A stretch of 18,973 nt of DNA from Verrucomicrobiaceae bacterium (lineage in GTDB: Bacteria > Verrucomicrobiota > Verrucomicrobiia > Verrucomicrobiales > Verrucomicrobiaceae). The first letter of the stretch is position 1; each line of letters opens with the position of its first letter. Position numbers and translations under genes: made by a program. The notes under the pieces are model-generated. The model searched no databases. It saw only the letters and a program-made list of their open reading frames with translations, and was not told where the DNA came from. The DNA lies in NCBI GenBank assembly GCA_021151605.1, contig JAGKWZ010000146.1, forward strand, positions 1-18,973. Direction: 5' to 3'. Positions 7,769 through 15,733 of the stretch are shown here, piece by piece.

Positions 7769-8860
7769 ATGCCCCCTTCCCAAACCAGCCTCTGGCTCCA
7801 TACTGCCGCCGCCATTAGCGTGGCTATGGGAGCCCTGTGGCTGCACCTGCGCTGGCATCCACTGCGACGCGAGTTTTCCGAGGGATGGGACTTCGTCACT
7901 GGTCTGCCCTGGCTCACCGTGCTCCATGCTGTCCTTCTCTTGATGGCACAGTTTTCGGGCACCAGTCACCTCCTCGGCCAGCTCGAACCTGCGGACTTGT
8001 CCACCTGGCAGGACCTCATCAGGCCGCTCTTTACCCAGACTCTTTTTGAAATCTCCACCCTCCAGCACTCGCTGCTGCCGGTCTGGCCTTGGGCACTACT
8101 CCTCCCCGTAGCACTTTCACACCTGACATGGCGCGTCATGCATTTCCCCTACCGCTACGGACCACGCAGACAACGCCCCGTCGAACGCTGGCTCTTGCTC
8201 GCAGTCACCGTTACCTCATGGGCTTGGCTCGCCCTCGAAATCACGAGGCTAGTTCATTTGATGCCCGAGTGGCTCGAAGCTCTCCGCCTTGGTCAGCGCG
8301 TCATCTTCCAGGCCATCGCCATGGCCTTCAGTCAGATCGTACTCCTTCGTCTCATCATCGCCTGGATCGAGCCCCAGCATCCTGATGAGCAAAAAGACCT
8401 CGGCTTGGCCTTCGAGCACACCTACGCACGCTGGCGCAGCATCGCCGGACTCGCTTTGCTGGATCTCCTCATCCTCCTCATGCAGGACACCGCAGGCAGC
8501 CTTACGCATTGGATTTTGCTGGAGGTCATTATCGTCTTCCTCGCCCTCCCCGCTGCCATCGCGCGCCTCTCGGGTCCGCTTTCCCGCCAGGGGATGTCTG
8601 CCCTGCTGGCCTGGCGGCGTGCCCTCTTCGCGCTGCTCGGCGTCCTGCTCACCGGCCTGTTCTTGGTGGCCTTAGTGCGCTATGCCAGTGCCACCATGCT
8701 CACCCTCACTGGCCCGGATACTTGGCAAAGAAGTGTACTCCTCCCTGTCCATGCTTTGGTCCTTGCCACGGTGCGGAACTGGGTGTTTCTAGCCTCCGTG
8801 CTCACACTTTTCCGACATGGTTTGCCCCTATCCTCCGCGCGAGGCCACAACGCCTCTTGA
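7769..8860 (+). CDS. multi-pass membrane protein, function unknown
   Basis: A 363-residue hydrophobic protein with about eight predicted membrane segments (roughly residues 8-26, 45-62, 103-120, 141-163, 180-200, 225-240, 248-266 and 284-304, and possibly 322-347). I do not recognise the family. Basic loops (HLRWHPLRR at 26-34, RYGPRRQRPVER at 129-140) and an acidic loop (EPQHPDEQKD, 201-210) alternate with the helices. The stop codon is 12 nt before the squalene/phytoene synthase start, so it probably shares a transcript with that gene and aat. A role in lipid or isoprenoid handling is possible from position only. Confidence 0.75.
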   Translation: MPPSQTSLWLHTAAAISVAMGALWLHLRWHPLRREFSEGWDFVTGLPWLTVLHAVLLLMAQFSGTSHLLGQLEPADLSTWQDLIRPLFTQTLFEISTLQHSLLPVWPWALLLPVALSHLTWRVMHFPYRYGPRRQRPVERWLLLAVTVTSWAWLALEITRLVHLMPEWLEALRLGQRVIFQAIAMAFSQIVLLRLIIAWIEPQHPDEQKDLGLAFEHTYARWRSIAGLALLDLLILLMQDTAGSLTHWILLEVIIVFLALPAAIARLSGPLSRQGMSALLAWRRALFALLGVLLTGLFLVALVRYASATMLTLTGPDTWQRSVLLPVHALVLATVRNWVFLASVLTLFRHGLPLSSARGHNAS

Positions 8861-8872
8861 TCGCTTTTTGGC

Positions 8873-9754
8873 ATGACCTCCGGCAGCACACTCTCCACCG
8901 CCCAGATCGCCCGAAAAGCGAAGTCGAACCTCGCCATGGCCCTGGCCTGCCTCCCGAAGGAGCGGAAACGGGACATGATCAGCTTTTACGCTTTCTGCCG
9001 CGTCGTCGATGACATCGCCGAGTCAGCGGAGCTGAATGAGGAGGACAAAGAACGCGAACTCGCCCATTGGAAAAAATGTGTCCTCAGCGCTGAAGCTCCA
9101 GGCCATTCCGTGCTCGATGAAGTGATCGAGCTGCCGGGCAAATACGGTTTCCCCCGTGCTTGGCTCGCCGAGATCATCGACGGCGTCGCCTCGGACATCA
9201 CCACTTTCCGTTACCAGACCTTCGAGGACCTCCGCGCCTACTGCTACAAAGTCGCCTCCGTCGTCGGCCTTTGCAGTGTCCACATCTTCGGGCATACCCA
9301 GGCGCAGGCCCGCGAGTATGCCATCCAGCTCGGCTATGCCCTCCAGATGACAAACATCATCCGTGATGTGGGCGAGGATGCCCGTGATTACGGGCGCATC
9401 TACCTTCCTCTGGAAGACCTGAAACGCTTCGGCGTGACGGAGGATGAAATCCTCAACGGCAGGCACAACCAGCGCTTCGTCCAGCTCATGGACTTCCAGC
9501 ACAAGCGGGCCTGCGCCTACTACAAGGAGGCCGCAAGGCTCCTCCCGCCAGAAGACAAAGACAGCCTGCTGGCATCCCAGATGATGGGCCAGATCTATGC
9601 TGAGATCCTGCAAAAGCTGCATGACCAGCGCTACCCCGTCTTCGAGAAACGCATGCGCCTCCACCCCGTGCGGAAGCTGACCATCCTGGCCAAATACCTC
9701 TACAAAGGCTGGCGGGCACAGAGCCGGGCCCGAGCTGCCTGGGAAGACTCTTAG
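8873..9754 (+). CDS. squalene/phytoene synthase family protein (HpnD/CrtB-like)
   Basis: Head-to-head condensing prenyl transferase joining two C15 or C20 diphosphates to squalene or phytoene precursors. The 293-residue protein has the first aspartate motif in FYAFCRVVDDIAES (about 38-51) and the second in NIIRDVGEDARDYGRIYLPLED, both needed for Mg-diphosphate binding. A YCYKVASVVG segment sits between them. The motifs do not settle whether the product is squalene (hopanoids) or phytoene (carotenoids), and no desaturase or cyclase gene is nearby. It starts 12 nt after the membrane-protein gene and ends 12 nt before aat. Confidence 0.9.
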   Translation: MTSGSTLSTAQIARKAKSNLAMALACLPKERKRDMISFYAFCRVVDDIAESAELNEEDKERELAHWKKCVLSAEAPGHSVLDEVIELPGKYGFPRAWLAEIIDGVASDITTFRYQTFEDLRAYCYKVASVVGLCSVHIFGHTQAQAREYAIQLGYALQMTNIIRDVGEDARDYGRIYLPLEDLKRFGVTEDEILNGRHNQRFVQLMDFQHKRACAYYKEAARLLPPEDKDSLLASQMMGQIYAEILQKLHDQRYPVFEKRMRLHPVRKLTILAKYLYKGWRAQSRARAAWEDS

Positions 9755-9766
9755 CACCACCTCTGC

Positions 9767-10372
9767 ATGCTCGATCCTCTCCAGCTGCTGAGCGCCTACT
9801 GCGAAGGTGCCTTTCCCATGGGGCATGAGGATGGCACCATCTCCTGGTTTCGCCCGCCTCACCGTGGCATCCTGCCCATTCAGGACTTCCACGTCCCCAG
9901 CCGCTTCGCCCAATACTTGAAGAATCACCCCTTCGAAGTCCGCTGGAACACCGCTTTTGGCGATGTCATGCGCGGCTGCGCAGACCGCGAGGAAACCTGG
10001 ATCAATGATGCCATTCTAGACACCTACCAGACCCTCCACGACCTCGGCTACGCCCACAGCGCCGAGGTCTGGCGCGAGGGGCGGCTGGTCGGCGGTGTCT
10101 ATGGCGTCTCCATCGGTGGCGCCTTTTTTGGCGAAAGCATGTTCAGCCGCGAAACCCAGGCCTCCAAGGTGGCCCTCACCCATCTGCAATGGCGGCTCAA
10201 GGAGCGCGGTTTTCTCCTCCACGACACCCAGTGGACCACGCCGCATCTCGCCATGTTTGGAGGGCACGAAATTCCCTGCCCAAAATATCTCCGCCTGCTG
10301 GAACGCGCCATCCGCCTCCCGCTGGTCTTCGACGACTCCCGGCCGCTGGGGGCTGTGATTCAGTTTCAGTGA
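9767..10372 (+). CDS. aat: leucyl/phenylalanyl-tRNA-protein transferase
   Basis: Adds Leu or Phe from aminoacyl-tRNA to N-terminal Arg/Lys of proteins, marking them for ClpS/ClpAP (N-degron pathway, cytosol). The 201-residue protein shows the family landmarks YCEGAFPMG (11-19), ISWFRPPHRGILP, GVYGVSIGGAFFGESMFSR and the ASKVALTHLQWRL...GFLLHDTQ segment, then HLAMFGGHEIP. It is slightly shorter than the E. coli enzyme but has all core blocks. Probably co-transcribed with the two genes before it, a grouping with no obvious functional logic. Confidence 0.94.
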   Translation: MLDPLQLLSAYCEGAFPMGHEDGTISWFRPPHRGILPIQDFHVPSRFAQYLKNHPFEVRWNTAFGDVMRGCADREETWINDAILDTYQTLHDLGYAHSAEVWREGRLVGGVYGVSIGGAFFGESMFSRETQASKVALTHLQWRLKERGFLLHDTQWTTPHLAMFGGHEIPCPKYLRLLERAIRLPLVFDDSRPLGAVIQFQ

Positions 10373-10443
10373 CGGGAACACGGCAAACCTGAACATTTCC
10401 TCGACAGAAAGGGGCGTTCCGTCGTTTGTTTCAGACCCCACCC

Positions 10444-13257
10444 ATGAAGTCCCTGCTCCGCGTCGCCTCGTTTTGCCTCCTCGCACTCACCTTTGCCCAT
10501 GCTGACTGGCCCCAGGTCACCAGCGACCTCAAAGCCGACCCCAAGGCCAGCTTTGGCCAACTGGAAAACGGTGTCCGTTACGTCATCCTGCCTAATGAAG
10601 AGCCTCCGGGCCGTGCAAGCATCCGCCTGTACATGGATGTCGGCTCTTTGATGGAGGAAGACGATCAGCAGGGCATGGCGCACTACCTGGAGCACATGGC
10701 CTTCAATGGCAGCCGTCACTTCCCCGGCGGGGAAATGGTGGAGTATTTCCAGCGCCTCGGGATGGGCTTTGGTGCGGACACAAACGCGCACACCTCCTTT
10801 AAAGAGACGGTGTACATGCTGGAGCTGCCAAAGGTGGAGACAAAGCTCCTCAACGAAGGCATGCAGCTCTTCCGCGATTACCTCGACGGCATGGCGCTCG
10901 GCGAAAAGGAGATCGACAAGGAGCGTGGCATCATCCTCAGCGAAAAGCTCAGCCGTGACAGCATCGAGTATCGCACGCAGATCGCCGGCTATGAGTTTGC
11001 CATGCCCGAGTCGCTGCTGCCAAAGCGCCTGCCCATCGGCACAGAGAAGACGATCAAGACCATGCAGCGCGCGCGCTTTGTGGACTTTTACAACAAGTGG
11101 TATTCCCCGAAACGCACGACCGTGGTGGCGGTGGGTGACTTCAAGGATCTGGCGCTGGTAAAGGCGGAGATCGAAAAGAACTTCGGCGATGCCAAGGCAC
11201 GCGCGGAAGACGTCAAAGACCCAAGCTTTGGCAAAATCACCACCGGTCGCGGCATCATCGCCAAGCTTCACACGGAGCTGGAAGCCAAGGCCGTGGACCT
11301 CTCCATCGAGATCCCCCGCCCGGCCAAGAACAAGCCAGACACAGCCGCCAATCGCCGCGACAAAATGGTGCGCGACCTCGCCGATGCGATGCTGAACCAG
11401 CGCTTCTCCAAGCTGGCTAAAGAGGAGAACACCCCCATCCTCGGTGCCGAGTCCTACAGCTACGAATACCTGGAATTCGTCGAGGTCACCGGAGCCATGG
11501 CGCAGTGCGCGCCGGAGATGTGGCAGAAGGCCGTCGCCTTGCTGGAAACCGAAGTCCGCCGCGCCGTGCAGCATGGCTTCACCGACGCCGAGTTTGAAGA
11601 AGCCAAGGCCAGCCTGCTGAAAGCCGTGGAACTCCGCGCCGCCCAGGCCGACACGCGCAAGTCCCGCGATCTCGCCAGCGGTCTGGTCAGCATCGTGGCA
11701 GCCAAGAAGGTCTTCACTCATCCGAGCGATGACCTCGTGCGTGTGAAAGCAGCCCTCGCCAGTCTGACTAAAGAAGAGTGCCACAGCGCCTTTGTCGAAA
11801 CCTGGAAGGGCGACGACCTCCAGATCTTTGTCGGCGGCAAGCTCAAGCTCGAAGGCGATGCCGAGAAGCAGATCATCGCCACCTACAAGGAGAGCGCAGC
11901 GAAGCCCGTGGAAGCTCCGAAGAAGGAAGAAACCGCCGCCTTTGCCTATGCGAAGCTCGGCGAAGAAGGTAAGATCACCAGCCAGACTGAAGTGAAGGAA
12001 TTGGAGATCACCCAGGCCACCCTTTCCAACAACGTGCGCGCCAACATTAAGCCCACGCCTTTCGAAAAAGGCACCGTGCGCGTGACCATCAACTTCGGTG
12101 GCGGCAAGCTCGTGGCTCCGAAAGACAAGCCCGGTCTCATCCCCTTCGCCCAGAGCACCTTCATCATGGGTGGCCTAAAGGCTCACAGTGCCGATGACCT
12201 TCGCCGCATCTTCGCCAGCAAGACCGTCGGCATGGACTTCAACGTGGCCGACGAAGCCTTCACCCTTAGCGGCCGCACCACACCGGAAGATCTGGAAGCA
12301 CAGCTCCAGCTCCTGACCGCCTACCTCACCGCCCCCGGCTACCGCGAGGAGGCCGAGCGCCAGTTCCGCCAGAACCTGGAGCCGATGTACATCGAGCTCG
12401 CCCACACGGCGGAAGGCATCATGAATGACAAGGTCGTGAGCTTCCTGCACAGCGGCGACTTCCGCTTCGGCTTCCCCGCGAAGGCAGAGATGGAAAAGCG
12501 CAACCTCGCCGAACTCGAAGCCTGGTTGAAGACCGCCCTGGCTGAAGACTACCTCGAAGTCTCCATCGTCGGCGACATTGATCCGAAGGCCGCGCTGGCA
12601 GCCATCGCCAAGACCATCGGTGCTTTACCAAAGCGTGCTGCTGAAAAGCCGAAGTATGCCGAAGAGCGCAAGATCACCTTCCCTGCCCCGAGCACCACGG
12701 ATCTGAAGTTCACCACCGAGATCCCGAAAGCCGTCGCCGCCCTGTATTGGCCGACTGGCGACATGCTGGACATCCAGCGCACTCGCCGCCTCACCCTGCT
12801 CGGCTCCATCCTCGATGACCGCCTCCGCATCAAGGTACGTGAGGAACTCGGCGAGACCTACAGCCCCGCCTGCTACCACGTCGCCAATGACACCTTCACC
12901 GGCTACGGCTACATGACCGCCATGATCGAGTGCAAGCCCGAGCAGGCCGCGCCGATCAGCGAACTCGTCATCAAAATCGCCGACGATCTCTCCACCGGCG
13001 AGATCACCGACGATGAGTTCGAGCGCGCCAAGAAGCCCATCCTCACGCAGCTCGAACAAATGCGCCGCGACAACCGCTACTGGGCGCAAAACGTCGTCCG
13101 CAACTGCCAGGAGCACCCAGAGCGCATCGAGTGGAGCAAGAGTCTCGTCAGCGACTTCTCCGCCGTGACGAAAGCGGACATGAGCAAGCTCGCCAAAGAG
13201 TACCTCGGCAAAGCCCGCGCCGTCGGCGTCAAGGTGCTGCCTGAAGCGAAGAAGTAA
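10444..13257 (+). CDS. exported M16 family zinc metallopeptidase (PqqL-like)
   Basis: A 937-residue two-half M16 (pitrilysin/insulinase-type) peptidase. It has a signal peptide (residues 1-20, MKSLLRVASF...AHA), so it should act in the periplasm. The inverted zinc motif HYLEH lies at residues 80-84 and the third ligand Glu160 (DKERGIILSE) is at the expected 76-residue distance. The C-terminal half keeps the fold and the REELGETYSP substrate-contact motif (about residue 800) but has no HxxEH, as usual for these proteins. The frame is open to a TTG at 10426, but the ATG at 10444 gives the signal peptide directly. A likely terminator follows at 13284. Confidence 0.93.
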   Translation: MKSLLRVASFCLLALTFAHADWPQVTSDLKADPKASFGQLENGVRYVILPNEEPPGRASIRLYMDVGSLMEEDDQQGMAHYLEHMAFNGSRHFPGGEMVEYFQRLGMGFGADTNAHTSFKETVYMLELPKVETKLLNEGMQLFRDYLDGMALGEKEIDKERGIILSEKLSRDSIEYRTQIAGYEFAMPESLLPKRLPIGTEKTIKTMQRARFVDFYNKWYSPKRTTVVAVGDFKDLALVKAEIEKNFGDAKARAEDVKDPSFGKITTGRGIIAKLHTELEAKAVDLSIEIPRPAKNKPDTAANRRDKMVRDLADAMLNQRFSKLAKEENTPILGAESYSYEYLEFVEVTGAMAQCAPEMWQKAVALLETEVRRAVQHGFTDAEFEEAKASLLKAVELRAAQADTRKSRDLASGLVSIVAAKKVFTHPSDDLVRVKAALASLTKEECHSAFVETWKGDDLQIFVGGKLKLEGDAEKQIIATYKESAAKPVEAPKKEETAAFAYAKLGEEGKITSQTEVKELEITQATLSNNVRANIKPTPFEKGTVRVTINFGGGKLVAPKDKPGLIPFAQSTFIMGGLKAHSADDLRRIFASKTVGMDFNVADEAFTLSGRTTPEDLEAQLQLLTAYLTAPGYREEAERQFRQNLEPMYIELAHTAEGIMNDKVVSFLHSGDFRFGFPAKAEMEKRNLAELEAWLKTALAEDYLEVSIVGDIDPKAALAAIAKTIGALPKRAAEKPKYAEERKITFPAPSTTDLKFTTEIPKAVAALYWPTGDMLDIQRTRRLTLLGSILDDRLRIKVREELGETYSPACYHVANDTFTGYGYMTAMIECKPEQAAPISELVIKIADDLSTGEITDDEFERAKKPILTQLEQMRRDNRYWAQNVVRNCQEHPERIEWSKSLVSDFSAVTKADMSKLAKEYLGKARAVGVKVLPEAKK

Positions 13258-13283
13258 GCGTCTCCCGACATCTCCAACCACGA

Positions 13284-13311
13284 AGAAGGCGGCTGTTTCC
13301 AGCCGCCTTCT
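13284..13311. terminator. bidirectional terminator-like hairpin
   Basis: A perfect 12-bp stem (13284-13295 with 13300-13311, core GAAGGCGGCTG/CAGCCGCCTTC) and TTTC loop lie between the stops of the convergent M16 and HMA genes. Neither strand has a strong T-run after it. Position and stability suggest it ends transcripts from both sides. Confidence 0.65.
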
Positions 13312-13341
13312 CCATTGAAAGATTGGTGTAAAAGCGTGGGC

Positions 13342-13851
13342 TTACTTGCCGACGACGCCGTTGAAGCCGGCCTTGTTCATCGCGGCGACGAGTTCGGCCT
13401 CGGTGAACTCACCTTTGACGGTGAAGCTGGTGGCTTTGGAAGCGATGGTGTTCTCGGTGATGCCGGAGACGGTTTTCACCGCGTCGGTCATCGCCGTGGC
13501 GCACTTGCCGCAGCAGAGATGCACGCCGGTGACAGTCGCTTCCGTGAGCTTCTTGGCTGGGGCGCTGCTCGTGGAGGAGGTGGTCTTCTCGTCGGAGTCG
13601 CTGGTGCCGAAGTAACCGGCGGCCATGATGGCTTCGACGGCTTTCTTGGCATTGGCCTTGGACTTGGCGGTGACAGTGACGGTCTTGCCTTCGGCGGTGA
13701 CGGTCACATCTTTGATGCCAGCAGCAGCTTTGGTGATGCCGTTGGTGCAGCCTTTGCAGCAATTGTGCACGCCATTGAGGGTGACGGTGGTTTCAGCGCT
13801 GGCGAGACCGGCGGCGAAGAGGAGGGAAGCGAGGAGAAGGGTGAATTTCAT
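13342..13851 (-). CDS. exported protein with two HMA-like CCxxC domains
   Basis: A 169-residue protein with a signal peptide (1-19, MKFTLLLASLLFAAGLASA). Two heavy-metal-associated-like repeats are separated by a Ser/Thr/Lys-rich linker (about 84-101). Each has a double-cysteine metal loop: VHNCCKGC (C31, C32, C35) and VHLCCGKC (C113, C114, C117), where classic HMA domains have GMTCxxC. Each is followed by the usual helix (AITKAAAGI-type) and a beta strand. Periplasmic metal binding, perhaps copper, is inferred. No transporter gene is adjacent. The ATG at 13851 is chosen over the 10-residue upstream extension because it begins the signal peptide. Confidence 0.82.
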   Translation of the reverse strand: MKFTLLLASLLFAAGLASAETTVTLNGVHNCCKGCTNGITKAAAGIKDVTVTAEGKTVTVTAKSKANAKKAVEAIMAAGYFGTSDSDEKTTSSTSSAPAKKLTEATVTGVHLCCGKCATAMTDAVKTVSGITENTIASKATSFTVKGEFTEAELVAAMNKAGFNGVVGK

Positions 13852-13930
13852 AGGCTCATGAAGACGAGCTAAAATTGGCACTTCTTCACACGATCTTGAT
13901 TTTCAGCCTGCCCTGCTGCTACTGACATTC

Positions 13931-15142
13931 ATGCCCCAACCGCCCCGGAAGTTTAACCCTCACCCCTTCGCCTATCATCAGGAGCTGGAGGTCCGCATCG
14001 AAAACCTGACCAACGAGGGCAAAGGCGTGGCTCGGGTGGACGGCTGGGTCGTGTTTGTGCCCTTCGCCCTGCCGGGAGAGCTGGTGACATGCCGCATCTT
14101 CCGCAATCACAAGAACTACAGCGACTCGGATCTCGTGGCAGTGATCGAGCCCTCACCAGACCGCGTGCAGCCCGTGTGCGAGATCTTCGGAACCTGTGGT
14201 GGCTGCCAGTATCAGCATCTCGCCTATGAAAAGCAGGTCGAGTGGAAGCGTCGGCAGGTCCAGGAACTGCTGCACCACATGGCGAAGATCGACCACCCCG
14301 TGCTGCCGGTCATCACCTCGCCGCAGCGCTACGGCTACCGTTCCAAGATCACACCGCACTTTCACCGGCCCAAAGACGGTGCCCTGACCGAGATCGGCTT
14401 CCTGAGAGTCGGCACGCGCAATGCCATGGTGGATGTGAAGCAGTGCCCCATCGCCATGCCGCCGCTGAATGAGGCCCTGACCCGCGCCCGCGAAGCTGCC
14501 CGTGCCGGGAGCTACAAAAATGGTGCCACCATCCTGCTACGCGCAGCAGAAAACGGCGTCCTGACGCGGCCCGATGCCATCGCCGTCGAGCAAGTCGGGC
14601 CGATGAAGTTCGAGTTTCAGGCTGGGGACTTCTTTCAAAACAACCCCTTCATCCTGCCCGAGTTCGTCGGCTACGCCGTGCGCGAGGCCAAGGCCAGCGG
14701 GGCCAAGTATCTCGTGGATGCCTACTGCGGCAGCGGCCTCTTCGGCATCAGCGCCGCGCCTGAGTTTCAGGAAGTCCTCGGCGTGGAGATCTCCGAAACC
14801 GCCGTGCAAAAAGCAGCGCACAATGCCGCTCTCAACGGCCTCACGAACTGCCGCTTCATCGCCGCCGATGCCACCGCCATCTTCACCCAGGTGCCTCACA
14901 CCGGCAGCGATACTGTCGTCATCATCGACCCACCACGCGCTGGCTGCAGCGTGGAGTTCCTCCAGCAGCTCTTTGCCTTCGGCCCCAAACTCGTCGTTTA
15001 CATCTCCTGCAACCCAGCCACCCAGATGCGCGATCTCGTGGAATTCACCGCCGCAGGCTACCAAATCGGCAGCGTCCAGCCCTTCGATCTCTTCCCGCAG
15101 ACCAAGCATCTCGAATGCGTGATGACACTCTCGAAAGAGTGA
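13931..15142 (+). CDS. rlmD: 23S rRNA (uracil-C5) methyltransferase, RlmD/TrmA family
   Basis: SAM-dependent 5-methyluridine methyltransferase, most likely acting on 23S rRNA. The 403-residue protein has a TRAM RNA-binding domain (about 18-75), four iron-sulfur cysteines (C83, C89, C92 in CEIFGTCGGC, and C172), FFQNNP (235-240), the SAM loop DAYCGSGLFG (263-272), DPPRAGC (333-339), the nucleophile Cys360 in YISCNPAT and the catalytic-base motif HLECV (393-397). RlmD, RlmC and TrmA cannot be told apart for certain here; four Fe-S cysteines plus TRAM favour RlmD. Its 3' end is duplicated at 18613-18663, and RAYT copy A begins 6 nt after its stop. Confidence 0.92.
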   Translation: MPQPPRKFNPHPFAYHQELEVRIENLTNEGKGVARVDGWVVFVPFALPGELVTCRIFRNHKNYSDSDLVAVIEPSPDRVQPVCEIFGTCGGCQYQHLAYEKQVEWKRRQVQELLHHMAKIDHPVLPVITSPQRYGYRSKITPHFHRPKDGALTEIGFLRVGTRNAMVDVKQCPIAMPPLNEALTRAREAARAGSYKNGATILLRAAENGVLTRPDAIAVEQVGPMKFEFQAGDFFQNNPFILPEFVGYAVREAKASGAKYLVDAYCGSGLFGISAAPEFQEVLGVEISETAVQKAAHNAALNGLTNCRFIAADATAIFTQVPHTGSDTVVIIDPPRAGCSVEFLQQLFAFGPKLVVYISCNPATQMRDLVEFTAAGYQIGSVQPFDLFPQTKHLECVMTLSKE

Positions 15143-15148
15143 CAGTCA

Positions 15149-15375
15149 GGCCCATGCCTGCCCCGTTCCTATCAGCTTCCCACCAACCCTTCATGTCACA
15201 AGCCTGGCTCAGTGCGTGCAGGAAGAACCGCCGATCATCGTCATCATGAAAAATGTCCTCCCGCCGGTTCCCACGGGCTATGACATGATAAAAAGCCCGC
15301 GCGGCCTGAATGCGAATGCTGCATGCCATGCCCGGCCTTCGCAGCTTCAACAACTTTTGTCGATCAGTTGCACCC
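15149..15375 (-). pseudogene. RAYT (REP-associated tyrosine transposase) 5' remnant, copy A
   Basis: The minus-strand ATG at 15329 begins MACSIRIQAARAFYHVIARG, then NRREDIFHDDDDRRFFLHAL, the N-terminus of IS200-like Y1/RAYT transposases. Homology stops after about 48 residues (CDMKGW), and the frame runs antisense into rlmD. The HUH motif and catalytic tyrosine are missing, so it is inactive. The segment from 15149 to 15375 is about 95 percent identical by eye to 18659-18885, about a dozen differences. Both copies end at the same point, so truncation came before duplication. Confidence 0.8.
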
Positions 15376-15708
15376 TGACCCCGTTCTCTCTGACCCCGTT
15401 CTCTCCGGAGGACCGCGCACATCGTAGGTCAGCCGATACAGTTCGGTGGGATGGGTGGTGAAGGTCTGCGCCACGCGCTTGAGCGCTTCCTTCCCCGTCA
15501 CCTCGTCTCGTGACCACACCTGCATGTCATCGCGCACATCCTCTATCATGAGTCGCTGGTCATCCTGTATTTTGACCAATACACCTGCCTCGAAGCACAT
15601 TCTGGAATTTCGCACCAGCAGCTCCTGAGCGATGATGACGGCGGGGGCTGTCAAGGCGCAAAGCCAAGTGAAGAGACAAAGCCACGCGCTAAGGTTCCGG
15701 CGCTGCAT
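15364..15708 (-). pseudogene. exported protein with truncated HINT domain
   Basis: A 114-codon frame with a signal-like N-terminus (residues 8-28, hydrophobic). It is followed by a segment matching the start of polymorphic-toxin HINT (intein-like autoprocessing) domains: MCFEAGVLVKIQDD (candidate nucleophile Cys38), MIEDVRDDMQVWSRDEVTG and ALKRVAQTFTTHPTELYRLT. HINT domains run about 130 residues and need later His/Asn motifs; here homology stops near residue 98 and the last codons (PPERTGSERTGSGCN) are translated REP-like repeat. The gene is therefore broken and splicing or cleavage chemistry should be lost. It follows the immunity-like gene by 25 nt, as in an orphan toxin module. Confidence 0.6.
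15365..15405 (-). repeat. REP-like GGGGTCAG motif with 15-bp tandem duplication
   Basis: On the minus strand 15365-15385 reads AACGGGGTCAGGGTGCAACT plus G, identical to 16994-17014 and 17021-17041 on the + strand. On the + strand TGACCCCGTTCTCTC occurs twice in perfect tandem (15376-15390, 15391-15405). It sits just upstream of the RAYT remnant and cuts into the HINT reading frame. Short repeats next to RAYT genes are usually the sequences those transposases mobilise; that link here is inferred. Confidence 0.6.
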
Positions 15709-15733
15709 CTATTTCAATATGGATAATGATGCT

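Noticed and set aside
9023..9928. 301-codon frame antisense to the squalene/phytoene synthase
   Set aside because: Shadow of a gene with both aspartate-rich motifs; no family features of its own.
10401..10429. possible sigma-70 promoter before the M16 gene (TCGACA, 17 nt, GTTTGT)
   Set aside because: The -10 match is poor, so it is not distinguishable from chance.
10366..11784. 472-codon open frame antisense to the M16 peptidase and aat end
   Set aside because: High-GC shadow frame; the + strand has a signal peptide and a complete zinc site, the antisense product has no motif.
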